Part shown: one piece after another, positions 18,471 to 29,942 of the stretch
Numbering within the stretch: position 1 is the first letter of the stretch
Layout of the letters: every line of letters begins with the position of its first letter
Assembly (NCBI RefSeq): GCF_036013935.1
Contig: NZ_CP107902.1
Location: 2,389,001 to 2,453,000 of the forward strand
Source of the DNA: Streptomyces sp. NBC_00461
Lineage (GTDB): Bacteria; Actinomycetota; Actinomycetes; Streptomycetales; Streptomycetaceae
Length of the DNA: 64,000 bases
Direction: 5' to 3'
Program-made: the position numbers and the translations under genes
The notes under the pieces: model-generated
Database searches by the model: none
Told to the model about the DNA's origin: nothing
What the model saw: the letters and a program-made list of their open reading frames with translations, nothing else

Positions 18471-19682
18471 TCAGTCCTCCAGTGCGGCGAGGCCGGGGAG
18501 CGTCTTGCCCTCGAGGTATTCGAGGGAGGCGCCGCCACCGGTCGAGATGTGTCCGAACGCGTTCTCGTCGAAGCCCAGGAGGCGGACGGCCGCGGCGGAG
18601 TCGCCACCGCCGACCACCGTGAAGGCCTGGGAGTCGAGGAGGGCCTGGGCGACCGCCTTGGTGCCCTCGGCGAATTCGGGGTGTTCGAAGACGCCCATCG
18701 GGCCGTTCCAGAAGACGGTGGCGGCGTCGGTGATCTTCGAGGCGTACAGCTTGCCGGACGCCGGGCCGATGTCCAGGCCCATCCGGTCGGCGGGGATGGC
18801 GTCCGCGGCGACGGTGGTGGCGTCGGCCGGGGCCTTGGTCTTCAGGTCCGGGAACGCGGGGGCGACCACCGCGTCGACCGGCAGGACCAGCTCGACGCCG
18901 GTCTTCTCGGCCCGCTCGATGTACTCCAGGACCGCCGGGATCTGGTCCTCCTGGAGAAGGGACGCGCCGACCTCGTGGCCCTTGGCCTTGAGGAAGGTGA
19001 AGGCCATGCCGCCGCCGATGAGGATGCGGTCGGCCTTGCCGAGCAGCTGGTCGATGACGGCGAGCTTGTCGGAGACCTTGGCGCCGCCGAGCACGACCAC
19101 GTAGGGCCGCCGGACCTCGTCGGTGAGCTTCTTCAGGACGCCGACCTCGGTGGCGATGAGGTGGCCGGCGTAGTGCGGCAGACGGGCCGGCAGGTCGTAC
19201 ACGGAGGCGTGCTTGCGGTGCACCGCGCCGAATCCGTCGCTGACGTAGACGTCCGCGAGGGCGGCGAGGCGGTCCGCGAACTCACCGCGCTCGGTGTCGT
19301 CCTTGGAGGTCTCCCCGGCGTTGAAGCGCAGGTTCTCGATGACCGCGACCTGGCCCGGCTGCAGGCCGTCCACGGCGTCGTGGGCGGCGGGGCCGACGGT
19401 GTCCTGGGCGAACGCCACGGGCGCGCCGAGCAGTTCACCGAGCCGCTCCGCGGCGGGCAGCAGCGAGAAGGCCGGGTCCGGCGCGCCCTTGGGGCGGCCG
19501 AGGTGCGAGGCGACGACGACGCGCGCGCCGGCCTCGGCGAGGGCCTTCACGGTGGGCAGCACGGCGCGGATACGGCCGTCGTCGGTGATGGTGGTGCCGT
19601 CCAGCGGCACGTTGAGGTCGGCGCGGACGAAGACCCGCTTGCCGGTCACGCCTTCGGCGAGGAGTTCGTCGATCGTCTTCAT
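18471..19682 (-). CDS. pgk: Phosphoglycerate kinase
   Basis: Transfers phosphate from 1,3-bisphosphoglycerate to ADP, 403 residues. The signature [14 protein letters not shown] is at about 15-28, the substrate-binding ASHLGRPKG near 58, and the nucleotide-binding [13 protein letters not shown] plus C-terminal [14 protein letters not shown] are present. The ATG at 19682 has GGAG nearby (GAGGAG). It sits between gap and tpiA on one strand, with a hairpin upstream that may give it some independence from gap. Confidence 0.98.
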   Translation of the reverse strand: MKTIDELLAEGVTGKRVFVRADLNVPLDGTTITDDGRIRAVLPTVKALAEAGARVVVASHLGRPKGAPDPAFSLLPAAERLGELLGAPVAFAQDTVGPAAHDAVDGLQPGQVAVIENLRFNAGETSKDDTERGEFADRLAALADVYVSDGFGAVHRKHASVYDLPARLPHYAGHLIATEVGVLKKLTDEVRRPYVVVLGGAKVSDKLAVIDQLLGKADRILIGGGMAFTFLKAKGHEVGASLLQEDQIPAVLEYIERAEKTGVELVLPVDAVVAPAFPDLKTKAPADATTVAADAIPADRMGLDIGPASGKLYASKITDAATVFWNGPMGVFEHPEFAEGTKAVAQALLDSQAFTVVGGGDSAAAVRLLGFDENAFGHISTGGGASLEYLEGKTLPGLAALED

Positions 19683-19748
19683 TGAGAGGGCTCCCGAGGA
19701 GGACTTGTGGTGCTCGTGATCGTAAGAGCGCTGATCCGTACGTGAGTC

Positions 19749-19786
19749 AGGGCCCGGGCGGCGCGTCGCTGCGCCGCCCGAGCCCT
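19749..19786 (-). terminator. Hairpin between gap and pgk
   Basis: CGGGCGGCGC (19755-19764) pairs perfectly with GCGCCGCCCG (19771-19780) over a 6-base loop, with an outer AGGGC/GCCCT extension. It lies 30-67 bases after the gap stop. It may set the ratio of gap to pgk-tpiA transcripts. Confidence 0.65.
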
Positions 19787-19815
19787 GCCGTCACATCAAG
19801 TGCCTGCTCTGTGGA

Positions 19816-20853
<1,038 letters not shown>

Positions 20854-20955
20854 CTATGCGGTGCCGGCGAGCTCTGTTTGGGATGTCCCCGACCAACCCC
20901 GACCCTACCTCCCTGCGGGCCCCGCGGTGACATCGAGACGCCCCATACATGGGCA

Positions 20956-20991
20956 GGCGGTCCGTACCCGCCAGTAGCGGTACGGACCGCC
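20956..20991 (-). terminator. Terminator after the M14 carboxypeptidase gene
   Basis: GGCGGTCCGTACC (20956-20968) pairs perfectly with GGTACGGACCGCC (20979-20991) around a 10-base loop. It lies 64 bases past the carboxypeptidase stop and upstream of the gap promoter region, so it probably insulates gap. Confidence 0.75.
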
Positions 20992-21054
20992 CGGCTCGAA
21001 AGTTCTGATCACTCTTTCTGACTACGAGGTGCTAGTCATCGTTGACCAGGTGAT

Positions 21055-24009
21055 TCAGCCCCGGAGAGCCGCGAGTGCCTTCTTGACGAGGGCGTTGCGA
21101 TCCGCGGCCGCGGGGACGTGCTCCAGACCGAAGCCCAGCAGCACGCTCCGGTCGGTGGTGATCGCGCCGTACGTCTTGAACAGTGCCCCGGTGCGCGCCC
21201 AGTCCTTGAGCACGGCCGGGCTGCCCGCGGGCGGTCCGCTCACGCTCCAGGCGCCGAGCGACGTCTCGAAACCCTCGGTCTGCGTCGCCGTGCCGCCGAC
21301 GACGAGCGAGGCCTCGTCGGCGAGGACGCCGTGGCCGCCCGTGCTGGGGTCGGTGACATAGCTGATGGAGACCTCGACGGACTTTCCTGCGTAGGCGCTC
21401 AGGTCGTAGTTGACCTGCTGCCAGCCGCTGGAGGCGCCGGTGAGGCTGTTCCAGGACCCGCTGGTGCCGCTCGCGGTGCAGCCGCCGGAGGCGACGGTGA
21501 GGTAGTGCTTGAGCCACGGGTGCTCGTTCACCAGGAAGCCCGCCTCGCACTCCGCCGGCACCTTCTGGCTGGTGGCGCCGCCTGCCTCCGGCAACGTCGT
21601 CCAGTCGTCCGCGCCGGTGGTGTGCGCCTCGACGATCACATGGTCGTAGCCGGGTTCGGTGTCCCACAGCAGCCGGCTGCGCAGGGTGGGCTGCCCGGCC
21701 GCGGTCACGCCGGTGAGGTCGACGGTGCGGGTGAGGCGCTTGTAGGAGTCGTCGGTGTGGACGGCCGCTGCCATGGAGGAACCCGCGTACGGCGCGTACG
21801 GGTCGACGGTCCCGGCGAACCGGCCCGCGCCCGCGCTCGCGAACTGCGGGTAGGTGCCGACGGGCAGTTCCTCGGAGGTGGCGCTGTAGGTGCCCGCCTT
21901 GTCGAGCGGGTTGCCGGGAGCCGCACCGAGCGCACCGCTGAAGCCGTCGAGTTTGCCGGAACCGGTGATGCCGGTGGCCCCGGGCGTCGACGTACGCGAA
22001 TAGGCGCCCAGGTAGTACTGGCTGAAGTCGTTCGACAGGGTGCCGCCGCCGAGATCGACGTTGCCGCCGGCCTGCTCGCCCGCCTCGATCAGCTTGCCGC
22101 CCTCGTTGAGGAAGGCGCGCAGCTGAAGCTGGGTGGCGTTGCCGGGGACGCTCGCGCCGGTGTAGTGGACGACCGTCCTGAAGTGCTTCAGCACGCCGAG
22201 CGCGTCGGGCGCGCCCTGGGTGGCGACGTCCCAGACGATCGCCTTGCGGCCGTTCGCCTTCAGCGCGTCCACGTACGTCTGCGCCTGCGTGGCGGCCGCG
22301 CCCTCCTCGGCGACGACGAGGGTGTCGGCCTTGGGCCGCTGGGCGACGGTGTAGGTGAAGTGCCCGCTGGAGACCTTCTTGCCGCTCTTCGACTTTCCGG
22401 TGAACCAGACCTCGACCCTGTCGCCCGGGTCGCCGTCCTTGACCCTGGCCCGGTACTCGTCGAAGTGCAGGTTGTCCGCACCGCCGTAGGTCTCGCCGCC
22501 CTTCCAGGACCTGAGCGCCACGTCCTTGGTACGGCCGCCGTCGACGCGGTACTTCAGCTCCTTGCCGCGGACGGCCTTGCGTGCGACGACGGAAACCTCC
22601 TGGTCGGCGCCGCGGGAGTACGAGGTGGAGAACGTCGCCGGGGTGAAGTCGGCCGCGGTCAGGCCGAGCGAGGAGGACGGCGTGTCGGGGTGCGGGGCGG
22701 TCTCGGCGACCGACAGCGCGAAGGGGACGTTCTTCGCGAACTCCGCCTGGATCAGCTTCTCGTCGTCCGGGAAGTTGAACACGGACTGGCAGTCGGCCGC
22801 GTTCCACTGGTCGCCCGGATCGACGTTCGAGGCGGTCTGGCAGGTCGACATCTCGGGGGTGAACATCGACATGCCGTTGACGTTCCCCGCGTGGCCGTCC
22901 GCCTCGCCGTTGGTCGTGTACAGCTCCGAGGAGACCTGCGGGTGGTAGCCGGGGATCGCGGAGTTGTCCGGCGAACCGGCGAGGGCCTTGTAGACGACGT
23001 CGTCCGGGGTCGGCGTGGCGACCTGCCAGCCGACGCCGTAGAGGAGGAGTTCGGCGGCGGAGTGGTAGTTGATGGCGTACCTGAAGCCGATCCGCTTCTC
23101 GAAGGCGTCGAGCGCCTTGGTCTCGGGCTCGGAGCCGGGGCTCGCGCCGCGATAGGTCTCACTGGTCGGGTTGGGCGACGAACCCTCGTCGTCGTAGCCC
23201 CACTTGTAGGCGAAGTTTCGGTTGAGGTCGACGCCGTCGCCGGTGGAGATGACACCGTCGCCGTTGACGTCCCGCAGGTTCTTGCGCCACAGGCGGGTGT
23301 CGGAGTTCCGGAACGTGTAGTCGTAGCCGTCGGGGTTGGCGGAGATCACGAACCACAGCTCGGTCGAGTCGACGATCTTCCTGATGCGTTTGTCCGTCTT
23401 GTAGTTGTCCAGGTAGTAGTGCATCAGCCGGCGGGTCATCTCCGGCGTGATCCACTCGCGCGCGTGCTGGTTGGACATGTAGAGGACGGAGGGCTTCGAG
23501 CCGTCCTTGGACTTCTTCGCGCCCTTGGTCAGTTTGAGCGCGAGGATGTCCTGGCCGTTGACGGTCTTGCCGATGGAGACGACCTTGGTGAGGCCGGGGT
23601 TCTGCTGCCCGGTCCGGACGATCTCCTCCTTGAGCCCACCGCTTCCGCCGTACGGGCGGAACACGCCCTGGGCGGCGGCATCGACACGCTTCTCCGCCTT
23701 GGCCGAAAGTGTGCGCTCGGTGAGGTCGACGCCCTGTTTCTCCAGCTTGTGGGCCTGCTGGTCGGTCAGATAGACCTCGACCGATGCGGTGCCCTTGTCC
23801 GGGACCTGCTGGCCGAGTTCGTGACTGTCCTGTCCGGCCGCCAGCAGCAGGGGTACCTGCCTGGCGGTGACGTCGGCGCGGAAGACCTTGACCTCGTTGG
23901 GGTCGGATCCCTGCGAACTTCCGTTCTGCGCCTGGGCGACGGGTGCGAGGCTCGCTCCGCCGATCAGAAGCGCGCCGGCAGCGAGGATCAATCTCGCTCT
24001 AGGTCTCAT
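21055..24009 (-). CDS. Secreted M14 family zinc carboxypeptidase, multidomain
   Basis: Exported 984-residue peptidase. Signal peptide about 1-28 (MRPRARLILAAGALLIGG, then ...APVAQAQ). The M14 catalytic domain runs about 115-440: HAREWITPEM gives the His-x2-Glu zinc ligands near residue 180, INYHSAAELLLYG supplies the third His and a Glu in the TPEMSTC region could be the catalytic base. A following region from about 550 to 700 contains a DUF4350/GATase-like fold candidate, and the C-terminal 250 residues resemble the jelly-roll or immune-inhibitor-A-like modules of secreted peptidases. The ATG at 24009 has AGGGGGG six bases upstream; the frame from 24135 is spurious. Confidence 0.9.
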   Translation of the reverse strand: MRPRARLILAAGALLIGGASLAPVAQAQNGSSQGSDPNEVKVFRADVTARQVPLLLAAGQDSHELGQQVPDKGTASVEVYLTDQQAHKLEKQGVDLTERTLSAKAEKRVDAAAQGVFRPYGGSGGLKEEIVRTGQQNPGLTKVVSIGKTVNGQDILALKLTKGAKKSKDGSKPSVLYMSNQHAREWITPEMTRRLMHYYLDNYKTDKRIRKIVDSTELWFVISANPDGYDYTFRNSDTRLWRKNLRDVNGDGVISTGDGVDLNRNFAYKWGYDDEGSSPNPTSETYRGASPGSEPETKALDAFEKRIGFRYAINYHSAAELLLYGVGWQVATPTPDDVVYKALAGSPDNSAIPGYHPQVSSELYTTNGEADGHAGNVNGMSMFTPEMSTCQTASNVDPGDQWNAADCQSVFNFPDDEKLIQAEFAKNVPFALSVAETAPHPDTPSSSLGLTAADFTPATFSTSYSRGADQEVSVVARKAVRGKELKYRVDGGRTKDVALRSWKGGETYGGADNLHFDEYRARVKDGDPGDRVEVWFTGKSKSGKKVSSGHFTYTVAQRPKADTLVVAEEGAAATQAQTYVDALKANGRKAIVWDVATQGAPDALGVLKHFRTVVHYTGASVPGNATQLQLRAFLNEGGKLIEAGEQAGGNVDLGGGTLSNDFSQYYLGAYSRTSTPGATGITGSGKLDGFSGALGAAPGNPLDKAGTYSATSEELPVGTYPQFASAGAGRFAGTVDPYAPYAGSSMAAAVHTDDSYKRLTRTVDLTGVTAAGQPTLRSRLLWDTEPGYDHVIVEAHTTGADDWTTLPEAGGATSQKVPAECEAGFLVNEHPWLKHYLTVASGGCTASGTSGSWNSLTGASSGWQQVNYDLSAYAGKSVEVSISYVTDPSTGGHGVLADEASLVVGGTATQTEGFETSLGAWSVSGPPAGSPAVLKDWARTGALFKTYGAITTDRSVLLGFGLEHVPAAADRNALVKKALAALRG

Positions 24010-24100
24010 GAACCCCCCTAGCAGTGGTCCGCCACAGTGGCGAACTGCTGCCAGGTTCATGACACTCCATGATCGAGTCAAGGGGGCCACGGACAGACGG

Positions 24101-24141
24101 ACGCCGGTGCCGACGCCCCAACAGGGCATCGGCACCGGCGT
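24101..24141 (-). terminator. Terminator of the uvrC-rapZ-yvcK-whiA operon
   Basis: ACGCCGGTGCCGA (24101-24113) pairs perfectly with TCGGCACCGGCGT (24129-24141), 24 bases past the whiA stop. The central part can extend the stem. Confidence 0.8.
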
Positions 24142-24164
24142 GTTGAACGATCCTTCGCTCGCCG

Positions 24165-25154
24165 TCAGCCGACGAGGTGGTCGGCCATCTCCTCGGTGAT
24201 GCTGGACTCCGTGCCGGGAATGCCGATGTCGGAGGCGCGCTTGTCGGCCATCGCGAGAAGCCGGCGGATACGGCCGGCGACGGCGTCCTTGGTCAGCGGC
24301 GGGTCGGCGAGCGCGCCCAGCTCCTCCAGCGAGGCCTGCTTGTGGTCCATGCGCAGGCGCCCGGCGGCCGCGAGGTGCTCGGGGACCTCCTCGCCGAGGA
24401 TCTCCAGGGCACGCTGGACACGGGCTCCGGCCGCGACCGCGGCGCGGGCGGAGCGCCGCAGGTTGGCGTCGTCGAAGTTGGCGAGCCGGTTCGCCGTCGC
24501 CCGCACCTCGCGGCGCATCCGGCGCTCCTCCCAGGCCAGCACCGACTCGTGCGCGCCGAGGCGGGTGAGCAGGGCGCCGATCGCGTCGCCGTCACGGACG
24601 ACCACACGGTCCACTCCGCGCACCTCACGGGCCTTGGCGGCGATCGACAGCCGACGGGCGGCGCCGACCAGGGCGAGGGCGGCCTCGGGCCCGGGGCAGG
24701 TCACCTCCAGGGAGGACGAGCGGCCGGGCTCGGTCAGCGAGCCGTGCGCGAGGAAGGCCCCGCGCCAGGCGGCCTCCGCGTCGCAGGTGGCCCCCGAGAC
24801 CACCTGCGGGGGCAGACCGCGGATCGGGCGGCCCCGGCCGTCCACCAGGCCGGTCTGCCGGGCCAGCTGATCACCTCCGGCGACGACCCGGACGACGTAG
24901 CGCGAACCGCGCCGCAGTCCGCCCGGTGCCATCACGATCAGTTCGGAACTGTGGCCGAAGATCTCCAGGATGTCCCGCTTCAGGCGCCGGGCCGCCATCG
25001 CGGTATCCAGCTCCGCCTCGATCACGATGCGCCCGCTGACCAGGTGAAGGCCGCCGGCGAACCGCAGAATGGCGGAGACCTCCGCCTTCCTGCAGCAGGT
25101 GCGGGTGACGGGGAGCCGGGAGATCTCGTCCTTCACCGCTGCCGTCATCGCCAT
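24165..25154 (-). CDS. whiA: Sporulation transcription factor WhiA
   Basis: WhiA acts with WhiB to switch aerial hyphae to sporulation septation. The protein has 329 residues: N-terminal LAGLIDADG-like homing-endonuclease fold (about 20-200, with [16 protein letters not shown] near 30) and a C-terminal helix-turn-helix (about 225-310, with [19 protein letters not shown]). As in other WhiA proteins the catalytic residues of the endonuclease motifs are absent. The ATG at 25154 gives [15 protein letters not shown]; the second ATG (MTAAVKDE) is equally plausible. Its 5' end overlaps the yvcK 3' end by ten bases, placing it last in the uvrC operon. Confidence 0.97.
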   Translation of the reverse strand: MAMTAAVKDEISRLPVTRTCCRKAEVSAILRFAGGLHLVSGRIVIEAELDTAMAARRLKRDILEIFGHSSELIVMAPGGLRRGSRYVVRVVAGGDQLARQTGLVDGRGRPIRGLPPQVVSGATCDAEAAWRGAFLAHGSLTEPGRSSSLEVTCPGPEAALALVGAARRLSIAAKAREVRGVDRVVVRDGDAIGALLTRLGAHESVLAWEERRMRREVRATANRLANFDDANLRRSARAAVAAGARVQRALEILGEEVPEHLAAAGRLRMDHKQASLEELGALADPPLTKDAVAGRIRRLLAMADKRASDIGIPGTESSITEEMADHLVG

Positions 25155-26212
25155 GGGCCGATCCTTCCATGCATCCGAAAAATACGGTCGTACGCGGCGG
25201 CCAGCAGCTCCGGGTCGTGCCGAGGGGTTCCGTCCCTCCGGGCCACCGGCGCCAGCTCGACCGCGGCTCCGAGTCGCTTGGCAGCCTCGGTGAGCACGTC
25301 GCGGTCGGGCACGGCGGCCTCGTCGGCCAGCACCACGTCCAGGGCGAGTTTAGGGGCGTGTCGTCCCAAAACCTCCAAATGACGCTGCGGTGAGAAGCCT
25401 TCGGTTTCTCCGGGCTGCGGGGCGAGGTTCAGCGGGAGCACCCGGCGCGCCTTGGTCTCGATGAGCGCGTCCAGCAGATCGGGCACGAGGAGGTGCGGGA
25501 TGACCGAGGAGAACCAGGAGCCCGGGCCGAGAACCACCCAGTCGGCGTCCAGGACCGCCTCGACGGCCTCGGGGACGGCCGGCGGGTCGTGCGGCACGAG
25601 GTGCACGGACTGCACCTCGCCGGGCGTCAGCGCCACGGTCGCCTGTCCGCGCACGGTCTCGACGTCCTCGGGCCGCTCCGGGAGATGGCCCTTGACCAGT
25701 GCCTGCAGTTCCAGGGGTACGGCGGACATGGGCAGCACCCGCCCGTGCGCGCCGAGCAGCTTGCCGACCAGGTCGAGGGCCTGGACGTGATCGCCGAGCT
25801 GTTCCCAGAGGGCGACGATCAGGAGGTTGCCGACGGCGTGCTCGTGCAGGTCGCCCTTGGACTGGAAGCGGTGCTGGATGACCCGGGCCCAGGTCTGGCC
25901 CCAGTCGTCGTCGCCGCACAGCGCGGCCAGCGCCTTGCGCAGGTCGCCGGGCGGCAGTACGCCCAGCTCGTCGCGCAGGCGTCCGCTGGAGCCGCCGTCG
26001 TCGGCCACGGTGACGACGGCGGTGAGGTCGCCGGTGATCCGGCGGAGGGCAGCGAGCGAGGCGGACAGGCCCATGCCGCCGCCGAGGGCGACCACCTTGG
26101 GCTGGGCGCCGCGTCGGCGGGGCCTGGCACCGCGGCTCTCGACGGGCCGGCTCGCACGCCCCTCCGGCACCGTCCGGCGCAGCCTGCTCAGCCGCGAAGA
26201 ACGTCCTGTCAT
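25145..26212 (-). CDS. yvcK: YvcK/CofD-like gluconeogenesis factor
   Basis: YvcK-family protein of 355 residues, related to CofD. In other bacteria YvcK binds UDP-GlcNAc and is needed for growth on gluconeogenic carbon and for normal morphogenesis. The glycine-rich loop [18 protein letters not shown] lies near residue 40, [14 protein letters not shown] near 70, and [20 protein letters not shown] motif [17 protein letters not shown] near 230. The start is ATG 26212, in an ATGA overlap with the rapZ stop; the longer frame from 27007 is a shadow of rapZ. The first 35 residues are Arg-rich and probably unstructured. Confidence 0.95.
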   Translation of the reverse strand: MTGRSSRLSRLRRTVPEGRASRPVESRGARPRRRGAQPKVVALGGGMGLSASLAALRRITGDLTAVVTVADDGGSSGRLRDELGVLPPGDLRKALAALCGDDDWGQTWARVIQHRFQSKGDLHEHAVGNLLIVALWEQLGDHVQALDLVGKLLGAHGRVLPMSAVPLELQALVKGHLPERPEDVETVRGQATVALTPGEVQSVHLVPHDPPAVPEAVEAVLDADWVVLGPGSWFSSVIPHLLVPDLLDALIETKARRVLPLNLAPQPGETEGFSPQRHLEVLGRHAPKLALDVVLADEAAVPDRDVLTEAAKRLGAAVELAPVARRDGTPRHDPELLAAAYDRIFRMHGRIGPWR

Positions 26213-27177
26213 TCCCGTCCCATGTCCCGGTGCACGACCACCGTCTCCACACCCTCGGCCACGAGGCGCGCGGCGAGCTTCTCGGAGGTGGCGACCGAAC
26301 GGTGCTTGCCGCCGGTGCAGCCGATGGCGATGGTCACGTACCGCTTGCCCTCGCGGCGGTAGCCGGCCGCGATGAGCCGCAGCAGCTCGGCGTAACGGTC
26401 GAGGAACTCCTTGGCGCCGGGCTGGTTGAAGATGTACGCCGACACCTCCTCGTTGAGACCGGTGAAGGGGCGCAGCTCCGGGATCCAGTGCGGGTTGGGC
26501 AGGAACCGCATGTCCGCGACCAGGTCGGCGTCGACCGGGAGGCCGTACTTGAAGCCGAAGGACATGACGGTGGCCCTCAGCTCCGGCTCCTCCTCGCCGG
26601 CGAACTGGGCGTCCATCTTGGCGCGCAGCTCGTGCACGTTCAGGCTGGAGGTGTCGATCACCAGGTCGGCGTCGCCGCGCAGCTCGCGCAGCAGTTCGCG
26701 CTCGGCTGCGATGCCGTCGACGATGCGGCCGTCGCCCTGGAGGGGGTGCGGGCGGCGTACCGACTCGAAGCGGCGCACCAGGGCCTCGTCGGAGGACTCC
26801 AGGAAGACGATCCGCCGGGTGACGTGCTTGGACTCCAGGTCGGCGAGGGAGTCGCGGAGGTTGTCGAAGAAGCGGCGGCCGCGGACGTCGACGACGACCG
26901 CGATCCTGGCCACGTTGCCCTGCGAGCGGGCGCCGAGTTCCACCATGGTGGGGATCAGGGCGGGCGGCAGGTTGTCGACGACGAACCAGCCGAGGTCCTC
27001 CAGACACTTGGCGGCCGTCGACCTGCCCGCACCGGACATGCCGGAGATGATCACCAACTCGGGGATGGCCGACTCGGGCACCCCGGGTGTTTCGCTGCCC
27101 GTACTCACCTGTGCTCCGTCTCCGGCTGAGCCGTCTCCGGCTGGGGTCTGCTGCCCGTCGTGCTCGTTCACATTCAT
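26209..27177 (-). CDS. rapZ: RNase adapter/nucleotide-binding protein RapZ (YvcJ)
   Basis: P-loop protein of 322 residues. Walker A is [20 protein letters not shown] near 44-63. The C-terminal domain contains FGFKYGLP near 206, the segment RDLPNPHW-like [12 protein letters not shown] and the HRS motif [10 protein letters not shown] near 288. E. coli RapZ controls glmZ decay; the function in Streptomyces, which lacks that sRNA pathway, is not established. The first 38 residues are Ser/Gly/Glu-rich. ATGA overlap links it to uvrC upstream, and yvcK and whiA follow, the conserved Gram-positive order rapZ-yvcK-whiA. Confidence 0.95.
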   Translation of the reverse strand: MNVNEHDGQQTPAGDGSAGDGAQVSTGSETPGVPESAIPELVIISGMSGAGRSTAAKCLEDLGWFVVDNLPPALIPTMVELGARSQGNVARIAVVVDVRGRRFFDNLRDSLADLESKHVTRRIVFLESSDEALVRRFESVRRPHPLQGDGRIVDGIAAERELLRELRGDADLVIDTSSLNVHELRAKMDAQFAGEEEPELRATVMSFGFKYGLPVDADLVADMRFLPNPHWIPELRPFTGLNEEVSAYIFNQPGAKEFLDRYAELLRLIAAGYRREGKRYVTIAIGCTGGKHRSVATSEKLAARLVAEGVETVVVHRDMGRE

Positions 27178-29234
27178 GTCTCCTGCCCCCGTCGTTCGTC
27201 CGGGGCGCCCATCGTCACGGGCTCCCCACTGGAACCCATGGTGCCGGGTTCCTCCTCCATGATCTCTCCAGTCGCCGTGTTCACGGCGGGCGCGGCCGGG
27301 GCCGCCTGGGCGAGGGCCGCGGCAATGGTCTCGGCCGTCTTGCGGCCTATGCCGGGAACCTCGCAGATCTGGTCGATGGTGGCGGATCGCAGTTTCTTCA
27401 ACGAACCGAAGTGCTTGAGAAGTGCCTGCTTGCGGGTGTCTCCGAGGCCGGGCACGTCATCCAGGGGGCTCGACCGGAAGCGCTTGGCCCGCTTGGTGCG
27501 CTGATAGGTGATCGCGAAGCGATGGGCCTCGTCACGGACGCGCTGCAGCAGGTAGAGGCCCTCGCTGGTGCGGGGCAGGACCACAGGGTCGTCGTCGTCC
27601 GGCAGCCACACCTCCTCCAGACGCTTGGCCAGGCCGCACACCGCGACGTCGTCGATGCCGAGCTCGTCGAGGGCCCTCTTGGCGGCCGCGACCTGGGGCT
27701 GCCCGCCGTCGACGACGACGAGCTGGGGCGGGTAGGCGAACTTCTTGGGCCTGCCCTCCTCGTCCTTGAGGCCGTTGCCGAGATCACCGTCGAGGTGGTT
27801 CTCCTGGCCGTCGTCGACCCACTCGCCGGTCTTCTCCTTCTCGACCAGGTACCGCCTGAAGCGGCGGGTGATCACCTCGTGCATGGAGCGGACGTCGTCC
27901 TGGCCCTCGAAGCCCTTGATCTGGAAGCGGCGGTACTCGCTCTTGCGCTGCAGGCCGTCCTCGAAGACGACCATGGACGCCACGACGTCGTCGCCCTGGA
28001 GGTGCGAGATGTCGTAGCACTCGATCCTCAGGGGTGCGCTGTCCAGGTCGAGAGCGTCGGCGATCTCCTCCAGGGCGCGCGAGCGCGTGGTCAGGTCGGA
28101 GGCACGCTTGGTCTTGTGCAGCACCAGCGACTGCTGGGCGTTGCGCTCCACCGTCTCCATCAGGGCCTTCTTGTCGCCGCGCTGCGGGATGCGCAGGGAG
28201 ACGCCCGAGCCCCGGCGCTCGGCGAGCCACTGCTGGACGGGCTCGACCGGGTCGGGCAGGGCGGGGACGAGGACCTCCTTGGGGACGGAGTCGCCCTTCT
28301 CCTCGCCGTACAGCTGCTGCAGGGCGTGCTCGACGAGGGCGCCGGTGGTGATCTCCTCGACCTTGTCGGTGACCCAGCCGCGCTGGCCACGCACGCGTCC
28401 GCCGCGGACATGGAAGATCTGGACCGCGGCCTCCAGCTCGTCCTCGGCGACCGCGATCAGGTCGGCGTCGGTCGCGTCGGCGAGCACGACCGCGCTCTTC
28501 TCCATGGCCTTCTTCAGGGCCCCGATGTCGTCGCGCAGGCGGGCCGCCCGCTCGTACTCCATGTCCTCGGCCGCCTGAGCCATCTGCTTCTCCAGGCGGC
28601 GGAGGTACGTGCCCGTCCGGCCGGCCATGAAGTCGCAGAACTCCTCGGCCAGTTCGTAGTGCTCCTCGGCCGAGACGCGGCCGACGCAGGGCGCCGAGCA
28701 CTTTCCGATGTAGCCGAGCAGACAGGGCCGGCCGGTGCGCGCGGCGTTCTTGAAGACGCCGGCCGAGCAGGTGCGCACGGGGAAGACGCGCAGGAGGAGG
28801 TCCACGGTGTCGCGGATCGCCCACGCGTGTCCGTACGGCCCGAAGTAGCGCACGCCCTTGCGCTTGTGGCCGCGCATCACCTGGACGCGCGGAAACTCCT
28901 CGTTCATGGTCACCGCGAGGTACGGATAGCTCTTGTCGTCGCGGTACTTGACGTTGAACCGCGGGTCGAACTCCTTGATCCAGGAGTACTCCAGCTGCAG
29001 GGCCTCGACCTCTGTGGACACCACGGTCCACTCCACGGACGCGGCCGTGGTGACCATCGTCCGGGTGCGCGGGTGCAGGTTCGTCAGGTCCTGGAAGTAG
29101 TTCGCCAGGCGCTGGCGCAGGCTCTTCGCCTTTCCGACGTAGATCACCCGGCGGTGCTCGTCGCGGAACCTGTACACCCCCGGAGAGTCCGGGATCGCAC
29201 CCGGCCTGGGGCGGTAGCTGGAGGGATCGGCCAT
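27174..29234 (-). CDS. uvrC: Excinuclease ABC subunit C
   Basis: UvrC makes both incisions in nucleotide excision repair. At 686 residues it has the GIY-YIG nuclease domain at the N-terminus ([20 protein letters not shown], about 19-38), the UvrB-interacting UVR motif ([20 protein letters not shown], near 205-225), the RNase H-like second nuclease domain (about 390-560, with [20 protein letters not shown]) and a C-terminal helix-hairpin-helix pair ([31 protein letters not shown]). The ATG at 29234 has no Shine-Dalgarno sequence but lies 7 bases from a TAGGGT -10 box, so it is probably leaderless. It is first in the operon with rapZ, yvcK and whiA. Confidence 0.98.
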   Translation of the reverse strand: MADPSSYRPRPGAIPDSPGVYRFRDEHRRVIYVGKAKSLRQRLANYFQDLTNLHPRTRTMVTTAASVEWTVVSTEVEALQLEYSWIKEFDPRFNVKYRDDKSYPYLAVTMNEEFPRVQVMRGHKRKGVRYFGPYGHAWAIRDTVDLLLRVFPVRTCSAGVFKNAARTGRPCLLGYIGKCSAPCVGRVSAEEHYELAEEFCDFMAGRTGTYLRRLEKQMAQAAEDMEYERAARLRDDIGALKKAMEKSAVVLADATDADLIAVAEDELEAAVQIFHVRGGRVRGQRGWVTDKVEEITTGALVEHALQQLYGEEKGDSVPKEVLVPALPDPVEPVQQWLAERRGSGVSLRIPQRGDKKALMETVERNAQQSLVLHKTKRASDLTTRSRALEEIADALDLDSAPLRIECYDISHLQGDDVVASMVVFEDGLQRKSEYRRFQIKGFEGQDDVRSMHEVITRRFRRYLVEKEKTGEWVDDGQENHLDGDLGNGLKDEEGRPKKFAYPPQLVVVDGGQPQVAAAKRALDELGIDDVAVCGLAKRLEEVWLPDDDDPVVLPRTSEGLYLLQRVRDEAHRFAITYQRTKRAKRFRSSPLDDVPGLGDTRKQALLKHFGSLKKLRSATIDQICEVPGIGRKTAETIAAALAQAAPAAPAVNTATGEIMEEEPGTMGSSGEPVTMGAPDERRGQET

Positions 29235-29241
29235 GTCTCAC

Positions 29242-29264
29242 ACCCTACTGGCGAGGGCTGACAC
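29242..29264 (-). promoter_or_regulatory. Degenerate PafBC-type promoter of uvrC
   Basis: Minus-strand GTGTCAGCC (29256-29264), 8 bases, then TAGGGT (29242-29247). Six of nine upstream positions match TTGTCRGTG and the spacing and -10 are exact. The uvrC ATG starts 7 bases after the -10 box. Confidence 0.5.
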
Positions 29265-29700
29265 TGCGACCGGCCTGTGGACAACCCCGCTGCGCGGACT
29301 GCCGGGACCCGAGGAACGTGAGAACGGCCAGGACGCGGCGGTGGTCGTCGGTGTCCCCGGTGAGGCGGAGTTTGCCCAGGATGCTGCGGACGTGTTTCTC
29401 GACGGTGCCCTCGGTGACCCACAGCCTGCGGCCTAGGGCGGCCGCCGGACGGGCGTGGCGGCCGGTGCCGTCCGGGCCCGCCGACTCCCGCGCGTTCGAG
29501 CGGCTCTCCGCCATCAGGGCCAGAACCTCGCGCTCCCGGGCACTGAGGTGGGACATGGGGTCGTCACGGCGGTTGGCGGCGAAGCTCCGCCACCAGCGAG
29601 GGGTCGACGACCCGGGCTTCCAGGCACTCGTCGCCGCCAGTGCCACCCGAGGGTTCCTGCAGAAGTCCGACCTGCCGGCGCGGGAGATCAGGGAGGTGCC
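29245..29700 (-). pseudogene. Remnant of a NarL/LuxR-type response regulator
   Basis: The minus strand encodes the end of a two-component response regulator in two frames. VVDPSLVAELRRQ (about 29590-29625) is the linker after the receiver domain; about 157 bases away in phase, the next frame reads RRDDPMSHLSAREREVLALM and WVTEGTVEKHVRSILGKLRL, a LuxR helix-turn-helix. About 22 residues of foreign, Gly/Arg-rich sequence split that helix-turn-helix, and the receiver domain with its phospho-Asp is missing. A frameshift, an insertion and a 5' deletion all point to decay. No histidine-kinase gene is next to it. Confidence 0.8.
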
Positions 29701-29942
29701 CGGCCACGACGGGACGACCGCGCCGGCCTGAGAGAGCCGATCGTGTCTCGGCCAGGAGTGCGCCGCTGTTGGGCGTCAGGTGTTGTCGGGACTTGGTCAA
29801 CACGCTTCAATGCGGGGGAACTCGGGGCCGTGAACGGCGGCGTACGGATGGGAAGACGCCCCGGCGCCGACGGGGTGGCCCCGACAGACAGCACGAACCC
29901 GGCCCGACCAGCCGTAGCGAGCATTCACAGAAAGGCCCCTGC

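Noticed and set aside
25145..27007. 620-codon frame suggesting a RapZ-YvcK fusion
   Set aside because: The first half is a shadow of rapZ in another frame. YvcK has its own ATG at 26212 overlapping the rapZ stop.
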